64,000 bases of DNA from NCBI RefSeq assembly GCF_019075875.1, contig NZ_JAHOOZ010000001.1, positions 3,658,001 to 3,722,000 of the forward strand. Direction: 5' to 3'. Source of the stretch: Novosphingobium sp. G106 (GTDB lineage: Bacteria > Pseudomonadota > Alphaproteobacteria > Sphingomonadales > Sphingomonadaceae). Shown in pieces: positions 26,359-34,085 of this stretch (positions are counted from its first letter, which is position 1; each line of letters opens with the position of its first letter). The notes beneath the pieces are model-generated. The model worked only from the letters and a program-made list of their open reading frames with translations. It was not told the DNA's origin and did no database searches. A program made the translations under genes and the position numbers.

Positions 26359-27234
26359 CTAGAGCTTGGAATAGAGCGCCAGCAGCCGCTCCCAGGCCCG
26401 ATCGGCCTGGGCCTGGTCGTAAACCGGTGAATCGGGAACGCACCAGCCGTGCTCGGCCGGATAGACCTCGATCTCGGCCGGCCGGCCGGCGGCCGTCGCG
26501 GCAGCGCGCAGCGCATCCTTGTCGCCCGGCGCGCGGGCATCGTCGCCGCGAGCGATGGCGAAGAGGTACGATGCCTGGGTCTTGTCGAGCAGCTTGACCG
26601 GGCTGTCGGGCGCATCGCCGACCAGTCCGGCGCCATGGAACGAAGCGGCAGCGCCGACGCGGCCCGGCGTGCCGAAGGCCGTGCGCACGGTGAAAGGCCC
26701 GCCCATGCAATAGCCTTGCGAACCGATCTTGCGGCGCTTGTCGACCGCGGCCTGCCCATCGAGCCAGGCGACGAAGGCCTTGCCGTCGCTCGTCACCGCA
26801 TCGGCGGTCAGCTTCGCGCGCATCGGCCCGACCTTGGCCTGGCCTTCGGGCGTGCGGAATTCGGCGAAGGTGTTGAGCACGGGCGACCGCGCGTCGCGGT
26901 AATAGGGGTTCACCACCAGCACGGCATAGCCAGCCGCCGCCAACCGCCGCGCCATGACCTTCTTGGCCTCACGCAGTCCGCCGACGTCGGGCCAGAACAC
27001 CACGCCCGGATGCGCGCCTTTGGCCGGGTGGGCGAAGAAGGCGTCGCACTTGCCGTCGGGCGTCGTCACTTCGACCATCCGCTCGGTCACGCCCGCAGCC
27101 GATTTCGCCTCGCCATCGCCACCGCTGCAGGCGACGATCGTGGCCGCGGCGCCGAGCGCGGCGAAATCGCGGCGGCTCAGCCCCCTGCGCGCGAGCGCTT
27201 CGTCCTCGGCAGGCTGGGTGAAGTCGTCACACAT
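26359..27234 (-). CDS. Dienelactone hydrolase family protein, exported form
   Basis: A 291-aa alpha/beta hydrolase. It has a twin-arginine-type signal (LSRRDFAALGAAATIVACSGG) that ends in a lipobox-like VAC, so it may be a Tat-exported lipoprotein. The triad is Cys in GYCMGGP, Asp in ARGDDARAP and His in AEHGWCVPD. Dienelactone hydrolases open lactone rings in chlorocatechol pathways; many members have other substrates. It is a close paralogue of the next gene upstream (27277-28092) with matching block order, which points to tandem duplication and different cell location. Confidence 0.87.
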   Translation of the reverse strand: MCDDFTQPAEDEALARRGLSRRDFAALGAAATIVACSGGDGEAKSAAGVTERMVEVTTPDGKCDAFFAHPAKGAHPGVVFWPDVGGLREAKKVMARRLAAAGYAVLVVNPYYRDARSPVLNTFAEFRTPEGQAKVGPMRAKLTADAVTSDGKAFVAWLDGQAAVDKRRKIGSQGYCMGGPFTVRTAFGTPGRVGAAASFHGAGLVGDAPDSPVKLLDKTQASYLFAIARGDDARAPGDKDALRAAATAAGRPAEIEVYPAEHGWCVPDSPVYDQAQADRAWERLLALYSKL

Positions 27235-27276
27235 GGCTCGCGGCTCCTGTTACTCCCCGCGCGCCATGGTAACCGA

Positions 27277-28092
27277 TCAGAGCCCCGCGTAAAGCGCCAG
27301 CAGGCGGTCCCAGGCGCGGTCGGCCTCGGCCTTGTCGTAGGACGGGGCATCGGGAACGCACCAGCCGTGGTTGGCCTTGTAGACCTCGATCTCAGCGGGC
27401 CGGCCGGCAGCGGCTGCCGCCTCGCGCAGCGCTGCAACGGCATCGGGCTCGTTCTTATCGTCATCCTGGCCGGGAAGGATCAGGTAGGAAGCCCGGGTCT
27501 TGGCCATGAGCCGGTGCGGGCTGTCGGGCGCATCGCTGACGAGGCTGCCGCCGTGGAAGCTGGCCACGGCCTTGACCCGATCGGGCACGGCAGCCGCCGT
27601 GCGGAAGGCCAGCGCCCCTCCCATGCAGTAGCCCTGGGTGCCGATGCCGCGCGCCGTATCGACCGAAGGCTGGGCATCGAGCCAGGCGGCGAAAGTCTGC
27701 GCATCGCGTTCGATGCCGCCGGGCGCGCGAACGCCCGCCATCAACGGCATGATCTTCTCGCGCGCGGCGGGATCGCCGAAATCGGAGAACTTGATGCCGA
27801 GCGGCGTATGCGCATCGCGGTAGTACTGGTTCACCACCAGCACCGCATAGCCGGAAGAAGCCAGCCGGCGGGCCATGGCCATCTTCGCGTCACGCAGCGC
27901 GATCGCGTCGGGCCAGAAGATCACGCCGGGGTGCTTGCCCTCGGTGGGATGGACGAAGAAGGCGTCGCAGGTGCCATCGGCGGTCTGGATGTCGACCATC
28001 GATTCGCTGAGGCCCGGATAGGCCTTCTCGAAATCGGCCATCGCCTGCTGCGGCTGGCCCAATCCGGCCCGACCCGTATTTTCATCGCACAT
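27277..28092 (-). CDS. Dienelactone hydrolase family protein, cytoplasmic form
   Basis: A 271-aa paralogue of the protein at 26359-27234 but without its signal. The catalytic Cys is in GYCMGGA, the Asp in GQDDDKNEP and the His in ANHGWCVPD. HPGVIFWPDAIALRDAKMAMA matches the sister in position. Both proteins begin MCD. The start ATG 28092 is chosen by this alignment; longer frames have no support. The 42-bp gap between the two suggests one transcript. Confidence 0.87.
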   Translation of the reverse strand: MCDENTGRAGLGQPQQAMADFEKAYPGLSESMVDIQTADGTCDAFFVHPTEGKHPGVIFWPDAIALRDAKMAMARRLASSGYAVLVVNQYYRDAHTPLGIKFSDFGDPAAREKIMPLMAGVRAPGGIERDAQTFAAWLDAQPSVDTARGIGTQGYCMGGALAFRTAAAVPDRVKAVASFHGGSLVSDAPDSPHRLMAKTRASYLILPGQDDDKNEPDAVAALREAAAAAGRPAEIEVYKANHGWCVPDAPSYDKAEADRAWDRLLALYAGL

Positions 28093-28155
28093 CGACGCAC
28101 TCTCCCGCCTTGTTCCCTGTCGCTGCGATGCTAGCCTGCGCCCGGGAGGCGAACA

Positions 28156-28617
28156 ATGACCGATGATCCAGAACAGATCTTCAATTGGCAGCGGCTGGAC
28201 GCGCGAACGACGACATCGGGCAAGCTGATCGCGGACGATGTCGCCGCGCTGGCGGACCTTGGCGTGCGCCACGTGATCAATCTCGCGCCGGACGAATCGG
28301 AGGGTGCCTTGGCAGGCGAGGCCGCTTTGATGGCGTCGCACGGCCTGCGCTACACCTATATCCCGGTGCCATACTTCGCGCCCGAGGAAGCGCATCTGGC
28401 CGCCTTCCGCGACGCGCTGGCCGCCGACGACGAGCCCGTCCATGTCCACTGCATAGCCAACTGGCGCGTCTCGGCATTCTTCTATCGGCTCAACCGCGCC
28501 AAGGGCATGCCGGAGCCGGAGGCGCGCGCGATCATGGCGCGCCAATGGGAGCCCGAAACCAACCAATACAAGGGCGCGGACATCTGGGCCGCCTTCATTG
28601 CGAACGGAGACTATTGA
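28156..28617 (+). CDS. Protein tyrosine phosphatase-like protein
   Basis: A 153-aa protein of the DSP/DUF442-like phosphatase group. The P-loop reads HVHCIANWRVSAF, with the Cys and Arg spaced as in HCx5R. GVRHVINLAPDESEGALAGE upstream matches the family start. It lacks a signal peptide. Its stop overlaps the next gene as TGATG (28615-28619), so it is coupled to an SDR. Whether it acts on phosphotyrosine or a small molecule is open. Confidence 0.8.
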   Translation: MTDDPEQIFNWQRLDARTTTSGKLIADDVAALADLGVRHVINLAPDESEGALAGEAALMASHGLRYTYIPVPYFAPEEAHLAAFRDALAADDEPVHVHCIANWRVSAFFYRLNRAKGMPEPEARAIMARQWEPETNQYKGADIWAAFIANGDY

Positions 28618-29369
28618 TGGATTTCACCGGCCAGCACGTCGTCATCACCGGCGGATCGACCGGCATCGGCCGCGCCACTGCCGAGAAGATCGTCGCGGCG
28701 GGCGGCAAGGTCAGCCTGATCGCGCGGCGCGCCGACGTGCTTGAAGCTGCCGCACGCGCGATCGGTCCCGATGTCGCGCACTTCGCCGCCGACGTCGGCA
28801 ACAAGGCCGATCTGCTCGCCGCGATCGACGCTGCGGTCGCGCGCCACGGCGCGATCGACGGCCTCTTCCTCAACGCCGCGGTCAACGGCGCCTTCGCGCT
28901 GACGCCAGACTACAGCGACGAGGCCTTCGAGGAGGTCATGCGGGTCAACGCCTTCTCGCTGTTCTGGGCCGTGCGCCACGTCCTCCCGGCGATGATCGCC
29001 CGCGGCAAGGGTGCGGTGCTGATCACCGGCAGCCTCGGTGGCGAGACCGGCATGGTCGGCAACATCGGCTATTGCACGAGCAAGCATGCCGCGGTTGGCA
29101 TCGCCCGGACCATCGCGATGGAAGGCGCGGCGCAGGGCGTGCGCTGCAACTGGATCGCCCCGGGCTTCATCGACACCGAGATGCTCGCGAACGTCCCCGA
29201 GGCGTTCAAGCAACAGATGGCCAATCGGGTGCCGCAGAAGCGCATCGGCACTTCCGCAGAAGCCGGTGCAGTCGCGGCCTTCCTGCTGTCCGACGATGCC
29301 AGCCACGTCACCGCACAGGGGCTCGCCATCGACGGCGGGCTGCTCGGGACTCTCATGATAGAGACCTGA
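28617..29369 (+). CDS. Short-chain dehydrogenase/reductase (FabG-like)
   Basis: A 250-aa classical SDR. The cofactor loop is TGGSTGIG (residues about 11-18), NAAVNGAF replaces the usual NNAG, and the catalytic Ser/Tyr/Lys are in ITGSLGGETG and YCTSKHAA. It ends with the dimer signature GLAIDGGLLGT. It is translationally coupled to the phosphatase-like gene. The reaction is NAD(P)-linked ketone/alcohol conversion; the substrate is unknown. Confidence 0.9.
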   Translation: MDFTGQHVVITGGSTGIGRATAEKIVAAGGKVSLIARRADVLEAAARAIGPDVAHFAADVGNKADLLAAIDAAVARHGAIDGLFLNAAVNGAFALTPDYSDEAFEEVMRVNAFSLFWAVRHVLPAMIARGKGAVLITGSLGGETGMVGNIGYCTSKHAAVGIARTIAMEGAAQGVRCNWIAPGFIDTEMLANVPEAFKQQMANRVPQKRIGTSAEAGAVAAFLLSDDASHVTAQGLAIDGGLLGTLMIET

Positions 29370-29387
29370 TCGCAGCCCTCACGGCAG

Positions 29388-29405
29388 GTGTCATCGTGCT
29401 GAAAT
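29388..29405 (+). promoter_or_regulatory. Possible Pho box
   Basis: GTGTCAT-CGTG-CTGAAAT matches the Pho-box plan of two CTGTCAT units separated by four bases at 6/7 and 5/7 positions. It lies 78 bases before a TonB receptor followed by a glycerophosphodiesterase, genes that would make sense under PhoB. A single weak match can occur by chance. Confidence 0.35.
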
Positions 29406-29482
29406 AGCAGCGCAATCATAGTGCCATTTTCGACTCCTACGCCTTCGCACCTGCGAAGTCATATCGCGTTGAGGGAAGAAAA

Positions 29483-32086
29483 ATGGCTATGAATATCCAG
29501 TCGGTGTCGCAGCTTAAGCGCCTTGCCCTGCTTCTTGGCGTTGCAACCCTGCCGTTGTGCGCCGCAGCACCGGCCTTTGCCCGCGACGACGCCGCCAGCG
29601 CCGATGAAGCGACCGCCGCCGACGAGGCGCTCCCGGCCGACGATACCGGCATGGCGAGCAACACCATCGTCGTGACGGCCAAGACGGTCCGCTCCGCGAC
29701 GGCGATCCCGCAGGTCGAAATCCAGAAGATCCTGCCCGGCGTCAGCCCGCTGAAGGCGATCCAGACGCTGCCCGGCGTGCTCTACATCACCTCCGACCCC
29801 TGGGGCTACAACGAGCAGAACGCGAACATCCTGATCCACGGTTTCGTCGGCAACCAGCTCGGCTACACGATGGACGGGATTCCGCTCGGCGACCAGAGCT
29901 ACGGCAACTACAATGGTCTCTCGCCGCAGCGCGCGGTGATCTCCGAAAACGTCGGCCGCGTCGTCGTGGCGACGGGCGCGGGCGACCTCGCGACGCCGTC
30001 GAACAGCAACCTCGGCGGCACGGTCGAGATCTTCTCGGCCGATCCGCTCGACAGCCTCGGCATCTCGGCCGCGCAGACCTTGGGCTCCTATTCGACCTCG
30101 CGCACCTATGTCCGCGTCGACAGCGGCAAGTTCGGCCCGGGCGGCGAGAATTCGGCCTATATCTCGGGCGCGCGCCAGCATGCCCGCGCCTGGGACTTCA
30201 ACGGCATCCAGGGCGGCTGGCAGGCCAATGCCAAGTTCGTCCACGAGAACGACGCGGTGAAGGCGACGCTGTTCTTCGACTACAACGACATGACCCAGCC
30301 GAACGAGGACGCCACGGTGTTTCCGTCGGTGGTCACCTCGACCACCTTCGCGCCTTATACCAAGCCGTTCTTCTACCCCGATGTCGCCGGCTACCGCAGC
30401 AGCTACCTGAACGCGCTGGGCAATTCGCCCGCGGCCGCCGGCAGCAATTACCGCAACTATTACTCGGACGCGCAGCGCACCGACTACCTTGCCTATGGCC
30501 GCCTCGAAGCCAAGCTCAGCGACCATATCAGATGGACGAACACGGCCTATTACCACCACAACGACGGCGCCGGCGTTGTCGCGGGTCCGCTCGGCCAGTC
30601 GATCACCACCGCGCAGCCCTATCTCGACCCCGCCTATGCCAGCCTGCCGGCCAATTGCCGCTTCACCGCCAATGCCAACGGCGTGCGTCCCACCGCAGCC
30701 GGTAACCCGTGCACCGCACTGACCGACGCCCAGGCCGCAGCAGCCGGCGCGGCGCTGGTCAAGGCGACCGGCGGCTCGGGCCTGATCACCCGCACTACCG
30801 AATACCGCATCGACCGCTGGGGCGTGATCTCGGCGCTCAACCTAGATCTCGGTCGTCACCAGGTCCAGCTCGGCGGCTGGTTCGAGCACAACAGCACCAC
30901 CCAGTGGCGCCGCTGGTACGCGGTCGACGTCAACAACCCGGCAACCAGCACGCCCTACATCCGTCCGCTCGACGTCCAGCAGCCGCTGTTCACCCAGTAC
31001 CAGGGCGACGCCAAGATCGAGGAACTGCAGCTTCACCTGCAGGACCGCTGGCAGGCGACCGACCAGCTGACGATCGAGGCCGGCTTCAAGACCAGCGCGC
31101 AGTGGGCCGACGGCCGCTTCCCGATCCAGCCGCGCGCGGGCTCGCTCGGCGGCACCACCGCGCTGCCGCAGGGCAAGATCAATACCAACGAATGGTTCCT
31201 GCCCGCCTTCGGCGCCAGCTACGACTTCAACGGGCATGAGCAGGTCTATTTCAACGTCCAGAAGAACCTGCGCCAGTTCTCGGCCTATCTCGCCGGCGGC
31301 GGCGGCCCCTGGTTCACCGGCAGCCAGGCGGCCTTCGATGCCTTCGCCACGCAGGGCAAGCCCGAGACGAGCTGGACCTACGAGGCGGGTTTGCGCACCA
31401 ACCGCAGCTTCGGCGGCGGCGTGGGGCTGCAGGCGCAGGTCAACTACTATCACGTCGACTTCAGCAACCGCCTGCTCGCGATCTCGACCAACCCGGGCGG
31501 CATCGCCGGCAGCGGCATCACCGGCGGCACGTCGATCCTGGTGAACGTCGGCAACGTGAAGACCGACGGCATCGACGCGGCCTTCACGCTGCGCCTGGGC
31601 AGCCTGTTCTCGCTCTACAACGCGCTCTCGTACAACCTGTCCAAATACAAGAGCGATTATCTGTCGAGCGCGATCGGCATCGGCGCCGCGACGGGCACCT
31701 GCATCGGCGGCACGGCGACAGTGGGCGGCGTCGTGCCGACCTGCGGCAAGCTGATCCCCGGTGAGCCCAAGTGGATGAACAAGACCGTCGCCACTGTGTC
31801 GGTCGGTCCGTTCGAGGTGCAGGGGATCGGCGACTATGTCGGCCGCCGCCCCGCGACCTTCACCAACGATGCCTTCCTGCCGTCCTACTTCCTCGGCTCG
31901 GTGCGCGTCGCCGCCAGCCTGCCCGCGGGCATCACCCCGCTCACCAAGGCTGAACTGTCGCTCAACGTCACCAACGTATTCGACAAGAAGGGCTGGTCCA
32001 GCCTGTCGGGCGCGGTGGCCACGGGCTATTCGGTCTATCCGATCGCGCCGCGCCAGTGGTTCGTCACGCTCTCGGCCGGGCTTTGA
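29483..32086 (+). CDS. TonB-dependent receptor (phosphodiester-linked candidate)
   Basis: An 867-aa outer-membrane receptor. The signal peptide ends near CAAAPAFAR; an acidic Ala/Asp/Glu linker precedes the TonB box (NTIVVTAKT). The plug shows ILIHGFVGNQLGYTMDGIPLGD. A pair of Cys residues sits in an extracellular-loop-like segment (ANCRFTANANG / NPCTALTD). The barrel ends with APRQWFVTLSAGL. GAGGGAAG lies upstream of the ATG. The phosphodiesterase gene begins 33 bp later, so uptake of a phosphodiester or glycerophosphodiester is a reasonable guess, not shown. Confidence 0.88.
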   Translation: MAMNIQSVSQLKRLALLLGVATLPLCAAAPAFARDDAASADEATAADEALPADDTGMASNTIVVTAKTVRSATAIPQVEIQKILPGVSPLKAIQTLPGVLYITSDPWGYNEQNANILIHGFVGNQLGYTMDGIPLGDQSYGNYNGLSPQRAVISENVGRVVVATGAGDLATPSNSNLGGTVEIFSADPLDSLGISAAQTLGSYSTSRTYVRVDSGKFGPGGENSAYISGARQHARAWDFNGIQGGWQANAKFVHENDAVKATLFFDYNDMTQPNEDATVFPSVVTSTTFAPYTKPFFYPDVAGYRSSYLNALGNSPAAAGSNYRNYYSDAQRTDYLAYGRLEAKLSDHIRWTNTAYYHHNDGAGVVAGPLGQSITTAQPYLDPAYASLPANCRFTANANGVRPTAAGNPCTALTDAQAAAAGAALVKATGGSGLITRTTEYRIDRWGVISALNLDLGRHQVQLGGWFEHNSTTQWRRWYAVDVNNPATSTPYIRPLDVQQPLFTQYQGDAKIEELQLHLQDRWQATDQLTIEAGFKTSAQWADGRFPIQPRAGSLGGTTALPQGKINTNEWFLPAFGASYDFNGHEQVYFNVQKNLRQFSAYLAGGGGPWFTGSQAAFDAFATQGKPETSWTYEAGLRTNRSFGGGVGLQAQVNYYHVDFSNRLLAISTNPGGIAGSGITGGTSILVNVGNVKTDGIDAAFTLRLGSLFSLYNALSYNLSKYKSDYLSSAIGIGAATGTCIGGTATVGGVVPTCGKLIPGEPKWMNKTVATVSVGPFEVQGIGDYVGRRPATFTNDAFLPSYFLGSVRVAASLPAGITPLTKAELSLNVTNVFDKKGWSSLSGAVATGYSVYPIAPRQWFVTLSAGL

Positions 32087-32119
32087 CCGATGGCCGGCGC
32101 GCTGGCACCATCGGCAACG

Positions 32120-33190
32120 ATGAAGCTCTCGCGTAGAACGATGCTGGTAGCCGGGGCGGGCCTTGTGCTCGCCCCGGCGCTGGGCATAGGGCGGGCCATG
32201 CCGCCACGCCCTGTCAGACCGGTCGTGCTCGGCCACCGCGGCGCGCCGGCGCACCGGCCCGAGCATACGCTCGCCTCCTATGCTAAGGCGATCGCCGACG
32301 GCGCCGATTTCGTCGAACCCGATCTCGTCGCGACCAAGGACGGCGTGCTCGTCGCGCGGCACGAGAACAACATCGCCGAAACCACCGACGTCGCTGCGCA
32401 CGCCGAGTTCGCCAGCCGCAAGACGACCAAGACGATCGACGGCCAGTCCGTGACCGGCTGGTTCACCGAGGACTTCACGCTGGCCGAGCTCAAGACCCTG
32501 CGCGCCAAGGAGCGGCTCGGCGCGCTGCGGCCCGAGAGCCAGGGCTACGACGGCCAGTTCCAGATCGTCACTTTCGAGGAGATCGCCGATTTCGTCGCGG
32601 CCGAGGCGGCGGCGCGCTGGCGCACTATCGGGCTGATCCCCGAGATCAAGCATAGCACCTATTTCGCGGGCATCGGCCTGCCGCTCGAGCCGCGCTTCCT
32701 CGCGGTGATGCGCGCCGGCGCCTATCTGAAGCGCGCGCCGGTGATCGTGCAGTCGTTCGAGACAGGCAATCTCAAGGCGCTGCGGCCCGAGATCGCCGAT
32801 CTCGCCAATGTCCAGCTCATGCAACTCGTCGATCCGTCGCAGCCCGCGCTGGTCAGCCCGGCCGGCCTCGCCGAGATCGCCGCCTATGCCGACTGGGTGG
32901 CGCCGCCGACGCGCGAGATCATTCCGCTCGGCCCCGACCAGCGCCTGGCCGCGCCGACGACGATCGTCGCCGACGCGCACAAGGCCGGGCTGCTCGTCGG
33001 CACCTGGACCTTCCGCCCGGAGAACAGCTTCCTCGCCGCCGACTTCCGCGACGCTGCCGGCCCGGCCGCGCGTAATCCCGCGGGCAGCGTCGCCGAGATC
33101 CGCCGCTATCTCGCGCTCGGGCTCGACGGGTTCTTTACCGATGATCCCGCGCTGGGCCGCGAGGCGGTCGATGCTATGACGAGGGCCTAA
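32120..33190 (+). CDS. Glycerophosphodiester phosphodiesterase, exported (GlpQ-like)
   Basis: A 356-aa GDPD with a Tat-like signal (KLSRRTMLVAGAGLVLAPALG). The TIM-barrel motif is GHRGAPAHRPEHTLASY, the acidic metal ligands are in FVEPDLVATKDG and the second His in VARHENNIAE. It splits glycerophosphodiesters into an alcohol and glycerol-3-phosphate, probably in the periplasm. ATG 32120 is chosen for the signal; ATG 32090 is in frame. It follows the TonB receptor gene closely and likely acts on what that receptor imports. Confidence 0.92.
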   Translation: MKLSRRTMLVAGAGLVLAPALGIGRAMPPRPVRPVVLGHRGAPAHRPEHTLASYAKAIADGADFVEPDLVATKDGVLVARHENNIAETTDVAAHAEFASRKTTKTIDGQSVTGWFTEDFTLAELKTLRAKERLGALRPESQGYDGQFQIVTFEEIADFVAAEAAARWRTIGLIPEIKHSTYFAGIGLPLEPRFLAVMRAGAYLKRAPVIVQSFETGNLKALRPEIADLANVQLMQLVDPSQPALVSPAGLAEIAAYADWVAPPTREIIPLGPDQRLAAPTTIVADAHKAGLLVGTWTFRPENSFLAADFRDAAGPAARNPAGSVAEIRRYLALGLDGFFTDDPALGREAVDAMTRA

Positions 33191-33203
33191 CCGGAGAACA
33201 CAT

Positions 33204-34025
33204 ATGGCCCGCTCGATTCGCCCGCAACGCGTCAACCACATGAACGCGGTGGTGCAGGACTTCGAGGCCAGCGTGGCCCACGTCGAGCAGGCCTATGGCG
33301 CCGAATTCATGGTCGACATGCCGCAGAAGGAATTCCACGCCTGCCTGTTCGAGATGGGCCGCGTGATCTTCGAACTGTTCGTGCCCTGGGACTATCTCGT
33401 CACCGCGCGCCTCGGTCCGCACTTCGTCGGCCTCGAATGGCAGGCCGACATGGACGATGTCCGGGCCGCGCTGGCCGACCACGGCGTGCGAACGGTGCGC
33501 GACATCGGCCTCGCGCTGCACACCCACCCCGACGACTGTTTCGGCATCGCGCACGAATTCTACGCGGGCGAATTCGTCAGCCGCGACTGGCCGCTGCTCG
33601 GCGGCGGCAAGATCAAGTCGGCCGAATACTGGGCGAGCGAGCATCCGCTCGGCCTGACCGGGCTCAGGGGCTATACCCAGGTGGTCGAGGATATCGCCGG
33701 CGCGAGCGCCTTCTACCAGTCCTTCCTTTCCGCCGAACCGCTGTTCGAGGAAAACCGCCCGGCAATCGCCGGCCGCGCGGTGGCGCTCAAGGTGGCGGAC
33801 GCCGTCGTCGAACTGCTGATGCCGACCGGCCCCGGCTGGCTGGCGCAGCGGCTGCGCCGTCAGGGCCAGGGCATCCTCTCGACCGTGTTCGGCGTCGCCG
33901 ACATGGCCAAGGCGCGCAACTATTTCGTCGCCAAGGGCGTGCCGACCGAAGCTGGAACCGCGCCGGCTTATGCCGCCGTGCCGCCCGAGGCGAACCAGGG
34001 GATCATGTTCGAATTCGCGGAGTAG
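33204..34025 (+). CDS. Two-domain VOC/glyoxalase-fold protein
   Basis: A 273-aa protein with two vicinal-oxygen-chelate modules: residues about 8-130 (VNHMNAVVQDFEASVAHVEQ) and about 150-270 (YTQVVEDIAGASAFYQSFL). Possible metal ligands are His and Glu in VNHMN and MFEFAE. The reaction is unknown; members include dioxygenases, isomerases and binding proteins. It starts 13 bp after the phosphodiesterase stop with CCGGAGAA upstream, so it may be co-transcribed. Confidence 0.78.
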   Translation: MARSIRPQRVNHMNAVVQDFEASVAHVEQAYGAEFMVDMPQKEFHACLFEMGRVIFELFVPWDYLVTARLGPHFVGLEWQADMDDVRAALADHGVRTVRDIGLALHTHPDDCFGIAHEFYAGEFVSRDWPLLGGGKIKSAEYWASEHPLGLTGLRGYTQVVEDIAGASAFYQSFLSAEPLFEENRPAIAGRAVALKVADAVVELLMPTGPGWLAQRLRRQGQGILSTVFGVADMAKARNYFVAKGVPTEAGTAPAYAAVPPEANQGIMFEFAE

Positions 34026-34085
34026 TCCGCCGGGGGCGGGAAGGTCGGAGTAGCGGAAGCCCGGGCTTGGGGCTGCTCGCGCCTG

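Noticed and set aside
26449..28134. 561-codon plus-strand open frame
   Set aside because: It mirrors both dienelactone hydrolase genes in antisense; its internal repeat reflects their duplication.
30842..33241. 799-codon minus-strand open frame
   Set aside because: Antisense of the TonB receptor and phosphodiesterase genes; no motifs and biased composition.
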